DNA of 9,577 nt from an uncultured Rikenellaceae bacterium (GTDB lineage Bacteria; Bacteroidota; Bacteroidia; Bacteroidales; Rikenellaceae): assembly GCA_947074135.1 (NCBI GenBank), contig CAMTOL010000070.1, forward strand, positions 1-9,577, written 5' to 3'. Of the stretch, positions 1 to 7,575 are shown piece after piece. Made by a program: the position numbers and the translations under genes. Each line of letters opens with the position of its first letter. The stretch's first letter is position 1. The notes under the pieces are model-generated. The model was not told the origin of the DNA and did no database searches. It saw nothing but the letters and a program-made list of their open reading frames with translations.

Positions 1-164
1 GTCGCTTTTTCCAAAAAGCGGTTTGATTCAACCTTGCAGCCTTACACGATACGGTTTCGAAGGCTAAAGCCTTCTTAGATTGAATGCTGTCGCATTCACA
101 CCAAAAACTTTTGTGCATCTTCGCTCTAAAACACCAAAAACCTCTCTGAAAAACTTCGTTTTTC
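1..164. repeat. Cluster of short perfect hairpins with an 11-bp direct repeat
   Basis: Four perfect inverted repeats with tiny loops are packed into 164 bp: 3-10/13-20 (CGCTTTTT arms), 59-65/68-74 (GAAGGCT), 81-87/92-98 (TGAATGC) and 148-154/158-164 (GAAAAAC). Three of them share outer bases GAA...TTC while their inner arms differ but still pair. The 11-mer ACACCAAAAAC occurs at 98-108 and again at 131-141, 33 bp apart. The block lies just downstream of the minus-strand M16 peptidase gene, whose stop is at 193-195. The 148-164 hairpin could help end that transcript, but it lacks a following T-run. The pattern resembles a modular intergenic repeat or structured RNA. I cannot name a family, and the block may continue beyond the left edge. 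Confidence 0.55.
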
Positions 165-192
165 CTCTTTTGCTTTATTGCGTTTAGTTGCT

Positions 193-1437
193 CTATTTTC
201 TGTTATAGAGTAGTGTTACAGCCTTTTGTGGAACGATTAAATCGCTGCAAGTCGATACTATCTCATCAGCCCCAACCGACGAATGAACACTAACCACATC
301 ATTGATCATCGAAGCAGATCCCAAAAACTCATAATAACACAAATTCATTCCCTTATTTAACGAATTTATCAACGAAAAATAGTTGTTAGCCTCATATTTA
401 TTACGAACCTTCTCCAACTCCCTCTCATCAATACTCTCACTCCTTATAGCATTCATCTCACGCCACAATGCAGCCTCTGCCTCCTCCATCGTAGTCGAAT
501 CCATCAACCTCCCAGTCGTTACCAACAACCCCGTACCCTGCTCAGCCGAAATGTAACTATTAATACTCGAAAATAGTGCATCACCCTTCACCAAACGCTG
601 AACCAAACGACTCGACTCCCCTCCACTCAACAAATCAGTCGCAACGTCAAGAACCGTAGCTTGACGCGAAGTACGACCCTCCATCGGAAAACAAATGTAA
701 ATCATCGAAGCCGGAACATCTCTCTCAACAGATTTTCGAACATTAGTATAACTAAATTGCGAGAAATCTCGCTCCAAACTATTTGAATGCTTTGGTCTTA
801 CACTCTCAAACCACTTCTCGACAAGCGAAAACATCTTCTCGCAGCTATATGGCGATACAACACTCAAAATCGCATTTTGTGGAGTGTAGTAAGTGTTGTA
901 GAAATTTCGAACATCATCTAAAGTAGTCTTCTCGATATGCTCTGCATTCGCGCCAATTGTAGGCCAAGAGTAGTGATGACCATCGGTGTAACACATCTCA
1001 CGCAAAATATGCCACAAATCTCCATATGGCTGATTCGTATAACGCTGTGCATACTCCTCAACTACAACCTTACGCTGAACCTCCAAACTCTGTTCGCTTA
1101 GCGTTAAAGATTCCATACGGTCAGCTTCAACAAAAAGTGCGGTTTCGAGGTTTGCAGCTGGTAGTGCTATATAATAGTTTGTGTAATCGTTGTTTGTAAA
1201 TGCATTATTCTCTCCTGCTGCCCTCTGTAAAGGCTCATCGAAATTTGGTACATTTGCCGACCCCGAAAACATTAAGTGTTCGCACAAGTGCGCAAGTCCA
1301 GTGTGAGAGGGATTTTCGTTTCTCGACCCTACCTTGTAGAGTATGTTTACACTTGCCATTGCAGTGGTTGTGTCGCTGTGAACTATAACCGTTAGTCCAT
1401 TGCTAAGAGTTCGTTTTTCGAAATTTATGCTACTCAT
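193..1437 (-). CDS. M16 family zinc metallopeptidase (insulinase/processing-peptidase-like)
   Basis: This 414-residue protein has the inverted zinc motif of M16 peptidases, HLCEH at residues 50-54: H50 and H54 bind zinc and E53 is the catalytic base. The third ligand is most likely E128 in the VVVEEY stretch, about 75 residues on, as the family requires. Other family marks are the LSNGLTVIVH start, the FTNNDYTNYY segment near residue 80 and the YYTPQNAILSVV segment near residue 185. The length is that of a single half-size M16 subunit with one active and one inactive domain. No signal peptide is visible, so it is probably cytoplasmic and degrades peptides or small proteins, although many Bacteroidota M16 proteins are uncharacterised. 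M16B enzymes often work with a second subunit encoded next door, and none is present here. The ATG at 1437 sits about 27 bp from a minus-strand TAnnTTTG motif. The gene is transcribed divergently from the glycosyltransferase gene. Confidence 0.9.
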   Translation of the reverse strand: MSSINFEKRTLSNGLTVIVHSDTTTAMASVNILYKVGSRNENPSHTGLAHLCEHLMFSGSANVPNFDEPLQRAAGENNAFTNNDYTNYYIALPAANLETALFVEADRMESLTLSEQSLEVQRKVVVEEYAQRYTNQPYGDLWHILREMCYTDGHHYSWPTIGANAEHIEKTTLDDVRNFYNTYYTPQNAILSVVSPYSCEKMFSLVEKWFESVRPKHSNSLERDFSQFSYTNVRKSVERDVPASMIYICFPMEGRTSRQATVLDVATDLLSGGESSRLVQRLVKGDALFSSINSYISAEQGTGLLVTTGRLMDSTTMEEAEAALWREMNAIRSESIDERELEKVRNKYEANNYFSLINSLNKGMNLCYYEFLGSASMINDVVSVHSSVGADEIVSTCSDLIVPQKAVTLLYNRK

Positions 1438-1463
1438 ATTTAATTTATTGCTTCAAAGAGGTG

Positions 1464-1471
1464 CAAAAATA
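1464..1471 (-). promoter_or_regulatory. Putative -7 promoter box for the M16 peptidase gene
   Basis: Read on the minus strand the sequence is TATTTTTG, an exact match to the Bacteroidota sigma-ABfr -7 consensus TAnnTTTG. It would give a leader of roughly 20 nt before the ATG at 1437. I see no good TTG element at the expected -33 position, so the call rests on one box in A/T-rich DNA. Confidence 0.35.
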
Positions 1472-1483
1472 CTCTTTTTTTGG

Positions 1484-1491
1484 TATTTTTG
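1484..1491 (+). promoter_or_regulatory. Putative -7 promoter box for the glycosyltransferase gene
   Basis: TATTTTTG matches TAnnTTTG and lies 40 bp before the ATG at 1532. A second exact match, TATATTTG, is at 1499-1506 and is an equally possible choice. Neither has a clear -33 TTG at 19-20 bp spacing. The first box starts only 13 bp from the edge of the divergent minus-strand box. Confidence 0.35.
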
Positions 1492-1531
1492 TACCGAATA
1501 TATTTGTAATGGCTTATGTTAACCTAAAATT

Positions 1532-3301
1532 ATGATAAAATATCTAAAAAATAATCCCAATATACTACTTGTTATTCTTTTGTCATTATGGACGTTACTC
1601 AATCTAGTGACAGCTGCCTCGTGCGAAATAATTGGCGATGAAAGTTATTACTGGTTCCTAGCCAAACAACTGGAATGGGGCTACTTCGACCACCCTCCGA
1701 TGTTCGCCTTACTCAACAGTATTGGAGTTGCTTTTTTAGGTAATACGGAACTAGGAGTGCGACTACTGACCGTTCTGATTCAACCACTCTACTTATATCT
1801 GTTCTGGACAATTGTTAGAACCCAAAATAGCGATTATCGTAGTGCAATTAGATACTTTTTAGTTGTTTTTTCAATTCCACTATTGCACGTATATGGCTTT
1901 GTTGCCACCCCCGATGCACCTCTATTACTGTCGGTTGTAATCACTATTTGGGCGTTCAAAAGGTATGCACTCTCTGAACGTTTTGCCGACAACGGCTATC
2001 TGCTTTCTATCCTCTTTCTAGCTCTTGGCTTTGCAATGATGGCATACGCAAAGTATCACGGCGCACTCGTGGTGGTAGGTGTTCTAATTTCTAGACCTAA
2101 AATGTTGTTGGATTGGAGATTTTATCTTGTAGCTATACTTGCTTCGGTACTCTTTTTACCACATTTTTTATGGCAGTACAATCACGATTTTGTGTCGTTC
2201 AATTATCACCTAGTTCAACGAAATAACCAATTCGAATTTAATTATGTGATAGAATATATCGGTAATTTTATTGGTACATACAACCCTTTTCTTACTATTC
2301 CATTTCTAGTTGCGCTTTGCCGTCGTTCGCCTTTCGTTAAAAATCCAATCGAACGTATGCTTAGAGTGACTAGTATTGTTTTTTTACTGTTTTTCCTCTA
2401 CTCAACTTCGCGTGGAAACGTACAACCTCAATGGTTGCTGCCAGTTATATTTCCAGTGATATATATGATGTGTCGAAGTGCGGAATACTCAGCTCGAAGA
2501 GCTAGATACCTCGTAAATTCCTCAATCTTTGTGGGAATTCTGATTTTTGCCCTTCATATTGTGCTAATAACTGTGAAAACCCCATTTCCAGATAGACTTG
2601 AATTCTTTGGCAGACAAAAAGGGTATGCGAAAATGAAAGAAAACTTAGGAGATGTGAAGCTTCTAATTACTGACGGTGATTATACCCGTTCATCCTCTCT
2701 TGAGTTTTATACCTCAAAACTATCGTATGCCTACCCAAATATGTACATAAGAAGCAACCATTTTCAATACAGAGATATATTGTCGAAGTTTTACAACCAA
2801 AAGGTTGCAATCGAGATTGGGACTAATGCTAAACTTCAAAATAAATGGGATTCACTCAAAACTGTTTCAAACTATTTCTACGACCCAATAGTTGGAGAGT
2901 TAGTTTATCAGGTTGTCGATAATTATATTCCGTCGTTCGATGTGAAAATTAATCTTCGGTCTTTCCCATCAAAAGTCCTCACTGAACAGAGGTTGGCACT
3001 GTCACTCAATGTTGTAAATCCTTATAATTTCGATATTCCGTTAGGAGGTAAAGATGGATATAAGATTGTTATGCACATTCAAAGTAAAGTTGAAGAGATA
3101 TTCTGGGATATTGATATTGATTTTAAAGAACAATTGTTACGCTCAAAAGAGTCGCTGTCTATTGCTACTTATGCAACCTTCCCAAATATTGATACAGATA
3201 CTTATAATATTGGTTTTTCGTTGCAAAAATACCCTTTTGTGTCGTGGTATAATTCGCCTATCTTCAAACTGCTAATAGTTAACCCCAAAACAAGAGTTTA
3301 A
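1532..3301 (+). CDS. ArnT/PMT-type integral membrane glycosyltransferase (GT-C fold)
   Basis: This 589-residue polytopic protein probably transfers a sugar from a polyprenyl-phosphate donor to an envelope acceptor on the outer face of the inner membrane. The N-terminal half has the marks of the GT39/GT83 group: a first membrane helix at about 11-30, the acidic pair D36-E37 in the first outer loop, FDHPP at 52-56, TPDAP at 126-130 followed by a helix, AKYHGAL at 173-179, and NVQPQW at 296-301 before a further helix. About ten hydrophobic segments precede residue 350. The last 240 residues are not membrane-like and look like a soluble periplasmic part, with alternating beta-type segments near the end. 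The acceptor (lipid A, protein or glycan) cannot be told from sequence, so no symbol is given. The ATG at 1532 was chosen because the frame has no better upstream start and its leader is short. The next gene follows after 82 bp on the same strand. Confidence 0.85.
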   Translation: MIKYLKNNPNILLVILLSLWTLLNLVTAASCEIIGDESYYWFLAKQLEWGYFDHPPMFALLNSIGVAFLGNTELGVRLLTVLIQPLYLYLFWTIVRTQNSDYRSAIRYFLVVFSIPLLHVYGFVATPDAPLLLSVVITIWAFKRYALSERFADNGYLLSILFLALGFAMMAYAKYHGALVVVGVLISRPKMLLDWRFYLVAILASVLFLPHFLWQYNHDFVSFNYHLVQRNNQFEFNYVIEYIGNFIGTYNPFLTIPFLVALCRRSPFVKNPIERMLRVTSIVFLLFFLYSTSRGNVQPQWLLPVIFPVIYMMCRSAEYSARRARYLVNSSIFVGILIFALHIVLITVKTPFPDRLEFFGRQKGYAKMKENLGDVKLLITDGDYTRSSSLEFYTSKLSYAYPNMYIRSNHFQYRDILSKFYNQKVAIEIGTNAKLQNKWDSLKTVSNYFYDPIVGELVYQVVDNYIPSFDVKINLRSFPSKVLTEQRLALSLNVVNPYNFDIPLGGKDGYKIVMHIQSKVEEIFWDIDIDFKEQLLRSKESLSIATYATFPNIDTDTYNIGFSLQKYPFVSWYNSPIFKLLIVNPKTRV

Positions 3302-3383
3302 TGTCGAAAATAACGCTTGTAGTTTAGTTATAGACTCAAATAAAGTTAATAAGATGTGAGAACTCTTAATATAATTGTGTATA

Positions 3384-5066
3384 ATGGCAAAATTCTTTAG
3401 GTTTTTCGTTGCAACCAAACGTCGTAAAATTTGGTTTTCTATTTTAGGCGGTTTTCTGCTTCTTATCGCTGTGATTATACTAACGGTGAGTCTGTATCTA
3501 AAAACCTATATAGAAAACGCATTTAATCAAAGCAATGATGGACTCTATACATTGAAAATTGAAGGGGTGTGGCTAAATCCTTTTACTCTTTCTGGGAGTA
3601 TCAAAGGAGTTTCTATTGTTGGAGATTCGTTAAAACTCAAAAAGTCCGATTCAAAAATAGAGTATCTAAATATAGAAGCAAGTTCTATATCTTTTCGTGA
3701 CTTTAGTTATTATGATCTAAGAAATCGTAACCAAATTGTTGTGAGCGAACTATTACTGGATAAACCTGATATAGTGCTCTCTGTAAACAACCATAAAACT
3801 ACTTTAAAAAAGGATTCATTAAAATCTGCTCAACAAATTGATGGAAATCAACAGATGATTTCGGCAATTGATATTGCTAATTTCGTAATTAATGATGCTA
3901 AAGTTGATTTGACAAACTCCACAAAAGGAAAAGTGCACATTAGTCACTTTGCCAAAATGGATATGATAGTCGACACACTACTGCTTAATCTTAACTCGGA
4001 TAGTGGTGGTATGGTCTTAGAAAAGGGTAGTGTTAAAATTGAGATAGAAGATTTGCGACAAAGTCTTAAAGAAGCAACGTTGCAAGTTGCTAAATTGAAA
4101 GTTGATACAAAATCAACAGATATCGAAATTGAAAGATTAGAGCTAATACCAGATTACTCTAAATACCAGTTTCCATTTAAAAGCAGTAACCACGATGACT
4201 ATTCATATTTGGTTGTTGATTCGATTTTTATTGCTAATCTCGATATAAAGACTCTTGTAGCAACACAAGATATTGTCATTGATGCAATTAATATTACTGG
4301 TATCCATATTGATAGTTATAAAGATTGGAATGCTCCGCTTAGTAAGTTAGAGAAGCTGCTACCTTACAAGAGTCTGCATCAATTTGAAAAACATCTCAAG
4401 ATTGGAAACATCGACTTTAAAAACTTAAATCTACAGTACGAAGAGAAAGGCAAGGGTAAGAGGGTGTCCGGTCACTTGACAATTGATAATCTAAGTGGTA
4501 CGGTGACCGGTATTGATAATCGTTCGGTTGATAAGTTTATTATTGAGGCTCAAGGTAAATTGATGAAACGAGCTAATTTTAGTACTAAGGTTGTGATGCC
4601 AAATGACAAAAAGAGTGATTCCTTTGAGATGAGTTGTAGAGTGGGTCCGACTCCACTCGACATTTTTAACCCGATGGTGGAACCGCTTGCTTATGCAAGG
4701 ATTTCGCGAGGTAATCTCAAAGAGATGTCTTTTGTGATGAGAGCAAATTCTTACAAGTCTAATATTGAGATGAAGATGATTTATGATAGTCTTCATGCTA
4801 AAGTGTTAAAGGAGGAGGACGGGAAGTTGGTCAATGACGAATTTTTATCAGCGGCTGGGAGTATGTTTTATTATCAGTCAAATCCTGTTAAAAATGGGGT
4901 GGTTAGAGTTGGTATAGGTACTTCACAGAGGGATAAATATAAATCCACATTTTATTATGTTTGGCATACAACACTTTCGGGAATTAAAACATCAGTTCTC
5001 AATAGTCAGTTACTCTATACCAAACAAGAGAGGCAACTCAATAAGAGAAAGAGTTCAAAAAAATGA
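3384..5066 (+). CDS. AsmA/DUF748-like single-pass envelope protein
   Basis: The protein is 560 residues from the ATG at 3384. A TTG three codons upstream would add MCI, but the ATG is preferred. A basic N-terminus (TKRRK) is followed by one strong membrane helix at about residues 17-40, and the rest is predicted to be periplasmic. Just after the helix comes a segment of the type GLYTLKIEGVWLNPFTLSGS, like the start of AsmA/DUF748 proteins. The C-terminus has an NPxxxxxRxGxxxxxRDxxKS stretch followed by FYYVWHTTLSGIKTS, a pattern I associate with Bacteroidota AsmA-like proteins. Long runs of alternating polar and hydrophobic residues suit the extended beta-groove of lipid-transfer bridge proteins. 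It may affect outer-membrane lipid or glycan delivery. The upstream glycosyltransferase gene, on the same strand 82 bp away with no terminator between, supports an envelope role. No terminator hairpin is seen after the stop. The family call is from pattern memory and moderately sure. Confidence 0.65.
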   Translation: MAKFFRFFVATKRRKIWFSILGGFLLLIAVIILTVSLYLKTYIENAFNQSNDGLYTLKIEGVWLNPFTLSGSIKGVSIVGDSLKLKKSDSKIEYLNIEASSISFRDFSYYDLRNRNQIVVSELLLDKPDIVLSVNNHKTTLKKDSLKSAQQIDGNQQMISAIDIANFVINDAKVDLTNSTKGKVHISHFAKMDMIVDTLLLNLNSDSGGMVLEKGSVKIEIEDLRQSLKEATLQVAKLKVDTKSTDIEIERLELIPDYSKYQFPFKSSNHDDYSYLVVDSIFIANLDIKTLVATQDIVIDAINITGIHIDSYKDWNAPLSKLEKLLPYKSLHQFEKHLKIGNIDFKNLNLQYEEKGKGKRVSGHLTIDNLSGTVTGIDNRSVDKFIIEAQGKLMKRANFSTKVVMPNDKKSDSFEMSCRVGPTPLDIFNPMVEPLAYARISRGNLKEMSFVMRANSYKSNIEMKMIYDSLHAKVLKEEDGKLVNDEFLSAAGSMFYYQSNPVKNGVVRVGIGTSQRDKYKSTFYYVWHTTLSGIKTSVLNSQLLYTKQERQLNKRKSSKK

Positions 5067-5181
5067 AGTGTTGGATAGAAATATGTTAATAATCAATAGT
5101 TTGCTTGGATAACTAATTAGATTATTAATTAAACGCAACGATAATAGAAATAGAATTATTGTTTGGAGTGACTGTTTAAAT

Positions 5182-5212
5182 TTGGTTAATTGAAGTTTTT
5201 TCGTTATGTTTG
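5182..5212 (+). promoter_or_regulatory. Bacteroidota promoter for the peptide transporter gene
   Basis: A TTG at 5182-5184 (in TTTGG) is followed by a 20-bp spacer and then TATGTTTG at 5205-5212, a close match to the TTG-N19/20-TAnnTTTG consensus. Transcription would start near 5220, giving a leader of about 70 nt that is very A-rich and has no Shine-Dalgarno sequence, as is usual in the phylum. The rest of the 5067-5289 gap holds no gene and no clear hairpin. Confidence 0.6.
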
Positions 5213-5289
5213 TAAAGTTTTGTTATGATAATAACAATAAAAAAGCAAAAACAAATTAAAAAATAAATATAACTTAAACTTTTACTCCT

Positions 5290-6810
5290 ATGTTCAGTAA
5301 ACACCCTAAAGGGCTGATTGGAGCTGCACTTGCCAATATGGGCGAACGCTTCGGTTTCTACACGATGATGGCAATTCTCGTGCTTTTCCTTCAGACCAAA
5401 TTTAATCTTGACGAAACCAATGCAGGTTGGATTTACTCAATCTTTTATGCGGCTATCTACTTCCTATCTCTAGCTGGAGGTATTATCGCTGACCGTACTA
5501 AGAAATTCAAGGTGACTATCCTTGCAGGTCTTTTGTTGATGACCGTTGGTTATTTGCTTTTAGCAATTCCATCGGGCACTCCTGTTCCAGCTGATAGTTA
5601 TACTTTGATGTTAGTACTCTCGTGTGTTGCGCTCTTTGTAATAGCATTTGGTAATGGTCTTTTCAAAGGTAACCTTCAAGCTCTTGTAGGTCAAATGTAT
5701 GACAATGAGAAGTATAGCAAGCTGCGTGACTCAGGTTTCTCAATCTTCTATATGTTTATTAACGTAGGTGCTATCTTTGCTCCTGCTACTGCTGTTGCGA
5801 TTCGTAACTGGTGGTTGGAGAGCCAAGGATTCCTTTACAACCAAACTCTTCCAGATGTTGCTAATAAGTTTATTAGCACTAATGGAGCAGAGGGTGCAGC
5901 CGAGCTAGCATCTCTTGCAACTGAAGTAGGTTATACTGGAGAAGCAGGTATGGAGTTTGCTAACCAATATCTTAACGTATTTACAACTGGTTTCCACTAT
6001 GCTTTTGCAGGTGCTATCGTTGCTATGCTTATCTCGTTGGTTATCTACTTGGTTAATATGAAGAAATTCCCTAACCCAGCAGATAAAGTTAAAGCTGCTG
6101 CTGCGGGTGCTGAGGTTCAAATGAGTGCAGCCGAAGTAAAACAACGCCTTTATGCTCTTTTCGCAGTGTTTGCAGTTGTTATTTTCTTTTGGTTCTCGTT
6201 CCACCAAAATGGTTTGACACTTACCTATTTTGCTAAGGACTATACAGATGTGAGTGGTATTAACGTTAATCTTGGATTTACTACACTTAAAGGTGTTGAA
6301 CTATTCCAATCTATTAACCCATTCTTCGTAGTGTTCCTTACTCCTATAGTTTTGGCTGTCTTTGGTTGGTTGCGTTCGAAAGGTAAAGAGCCTTCAACTC
6401 CTAAGAAGATTGCAATTGGTATGGGTATTGCCGCTCTAGGTTTTGTTGTGATGGCAGTTGGTTCGATTGGACTTCCTGCAAAAAGCGAACTTATTGCGAC
6501 AGGTTATGTTCCAAGCGTAACTCCTTGGTTGTTGGTGTTGACATACTTCATCTTGACTGTAGCTGAGTTATTCATTTCGCCTCTAGGTATTTCGTTTGTA
6601 TCGAAAGTAGCTCCTCCACACCTTCAAGGTATGATGCAAGCTCTTTGGTTGTGTGCAACTGCAGTTGGTAACCTATTGTTGGTAATCGGTGGTATGTTGT
6701 ATGCAGGTGTTTCGTTAGAAACAACTTGGAGCGTATTTGTCGTAGTTTGCGTTATTTCAATGATTACGATGTTTGCAATGCTTAAATGGTTGGAAAGAGT
6801 AGCTAAATAG
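5290..6810 (+). CDS. POT/PTR2 family proton-dependent oligopeptide transporter (MFS)
   Basis: This 506-residue inner-membrane transporter is expected to import di- and tripeptides using the proton gradient. Family marks in order: GERFGFY at 18-24 in the first helix, the MFS loop GGIIADRTKK near 63-72, RDSGF at 146-150 running into the PTR2 signature FYMFINVG at 153-160, the helix-7 stretch FFWFSFHQNG at 299-308, INPFF near 342-346, and AELFISPLGISFVSKVAP at 425-441. Length and helix count fit the family. A long loop between about residues 172 and 230 is rich in Ala, Glu and Gly. Two acidic positions normally seen in POTs differ: the first Glu of ExxER is Asn16, and the helix-7 Glu aligns with His305. 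Glu426 is kept. Arg codons are mostly CGT/CGC, which suggests good expression. It is a single-gene unit with its own promoter and terminator. Confidence 0.93.
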   Translation: MFSKHPKGLIGAALANMGERFGFYTMMAILVLFLQTKFNLDETNAGWIYSIFYAAIYFLSLAGGIIADRTKKFKVTILAGLLLMTVGYLLLAIPSGTPVPADSYTLMLVLSCVALFVIAFGNGLFKGNLQALVGQMYDNEKYSKLRDSGFSIFYMFINVGAIFAPATAVAIRNWWLESQGFLYNQTLPDVANKFISTNGAEGAAELASLATEVGYTGEAGMEFANQYLNVFTTGFHYAFAGAIVAMLISLVIYLVNMKKFPNPADKVKAAAAGAEVQMSAAEVKQRLYALFAVFAVVIFFWFSFHQNGLTLTYFAKDYTDVSGINVNLGFTTLKGVELFQSINPFFVVFLTPIVLAVFGWLRSKGKEPSTPKKIAIGMGIAALGFVVMAVGSIGLPAKSELIATGYVPSVTPWLLVLTYFILTVAELFISPLGISFVSKVAPPHLQGMMQALWLCATAVGNLLLVIGGMLYAGVSLETTWSVFVVVCVISMITMFAMLKWLERVAK

Positions 6811-6846
6811 TCTTTAGTTTTAACTTTCTTTGCATAAATATATTAG

Positions 6847-6884
6847 AGAGTCTTGTCGGAAGTGTTTTCGGCAAGACTTTTTTT
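6847..6884 (+). terminator. Rho-independent terminator of the peptide transporter gene
   Basis: The arms 6849-6861 and 6866-6878 pair over 13 bp, with two G-T wobbles and a GTGT loop, and are followed by seven T residues at 6878-6884. It lies 39 bp after the transporter stop codon. Confidence 0.85.
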
Positions 6885-6955
6885 GTGGTAGATGGGTGCG
6901 AAAATTGATAGTTTGCTTTTTTAACTTATTTATTGTTTTTTTGATAGCAAAGAGG

Positions 6956-6985
6956 CTGAAAATATCAAAACTTTTAGTAACTTTG
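6956..6985 (+). promoter_or_regulatory. Bacteroidota promoter for the beta-barrel gene
   Basis: TAACTTTG at 6978-6985 matches TAnnTTTG exactly, and CTG at 6956-6958 stands 19 bp upstream where the consensus has TTG. Transcription would begin near 6992, only about 15 nt before the ATG at 7007. This supports that start and argues against any longer upstream extension of the frame. Confidence 0.55.
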
Positions 6986-7006
6986 CCCAAAACCTGTTTT
7001 TTGATT

Positions 7007-7573
7007 ATGAGAAAATTTTTTATTGCCATAGTGATGCTAATTTTTAGCTCATCTTCGTTATTTGCTCAAAATGGCGATGGTTTCGGATTTGGCGCAAAGG
7101 CAGGTCTTAACTTAGCCGATTTTACAGGCTCTACCGGAGCTGCTCGTGTTGGTTTTGTGGGAGGTGCTTTTATTGATTACAATATCAAAAGATTTGGCTT
7201 TGAACTTGGTGTTTACTACTCGCAACAAGGCTCAGACGGTGTTCTGCTTGATGGTTTCAATAGATATAACTATCAACTCGATTATCTAAATGCTCAATTA
7301 CTTGTTAAATATCAACTTTTTAATGGTTTTAGAGTATTTATTGGTCCTCAATTAGGCTATCTGATCAACTCAACGAGAAAGGCTAATGGCATAACAGAGC
7401 AGTATGATAATATAAATAAAATGGATTTAGGGATTAATGCTGGTGTCGGATACACATTTCGCTTTGGGCTCGATCTCTCCGCCTCCTACACAAGGGGGCT
7501 AACAAATCTGTTTATTACAGACAGAACAGCTTACAACTCGACATTTAGAGTGTCAGTAGGGTGGATATTTTAA
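7007..7573 (+). CDS. Small outer-membrane beta-barrel protein (PorT/OMP_b-brl_2-like)
   Basis: The protein is 188 residues from the ATG at 7007. The reading frame stays open back to 6830, but that stretch covers the preceding terminator and this gene's promoter, so the internal start is correct. Residues 1-21 form a signal peptide: MRK, a hydrophobic core, then SLFAQ with cleavage likely before or after the Gln. The mature part begins with GFGAKAGLNLADF, typical of PorT-like barrels. It then shows about eight alternating amphipathic strands ending in aromatic residues, such as FGFELGVYYSQQG, FRVFIGPQLGYL and LDLSASYTRGL. It ends in FRVSVGWIF, with the terminal Phe expected of a BAM substrate. 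Specific function is unknown; proteins of this size are small eight-stranded barrels. It is monocistronic, between two hairpins. Confidence 0.85.
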   Translation: MRKFFIAIVMLIFSSSSLFAQNGDGFGFGAKAGLNLADFTGSTGAARVGFVGGAFIDYNIKRFGFELGVYYSQQGSDGVLLDGFNRYNYQLDYLNAQLLVKYQLFNGFRVFIGPQLGYLINSTRKANGITEQYDNINKMDLGINAGVGYTFRFGLDLSASYTRGLTNLFITDRTAYNSTFRVSVGWIF

Positions 7574-7575
7574 TG

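Noticed and set aside
1..164. CRISPR array
   Set aside because: The hairpins differ in sequence and spacing, and there are no identical repeats of 24 bp or more separated by even spacers.
190..202. Possible -1 frameshift extending the M16 peptidase into the downstream open frame
   Set aside because: The AGAAAATAG context is only a weak slippery site, there is no clear stimulatory structure at the right spacing, and the peptidase is already full length.
3054..3275. Second plus-strand open frame within the end of the glycosyltransferase gene
   Set aside because: It is an out-of-frame Leu/Ile-rich shadow with no start context.
4491..4796. Minus-strand 101-codon open frame within the AsmA-like gene
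   Set aside because: It is antisense to a well-supported gene, its His/Arg-rich composition is typical of a shadow frame, and it has no promoter.
5905..6207. Minus-strand 100-codon open frame inside the peptide transporter gene
   Set aside because: It is antisense to conserved transporter helices, and its Cys/Ser/Lys-rich product looks like a shadow frame.
6830..7006. 59-codon upstream extension of the beta-barrel reading frame
   Set aside because: It overlaps the transporter terminator and the barrel gene's own promoter, and would bury the signal peptide at residue 60.
6820..7029. Minus-strand 69-codon open frame
   Set aside because: It lies over the terminator and promoter region, is rich in Lys/Ile as expected of antisense A/T-rich DNA, and shows no recognisable domain.
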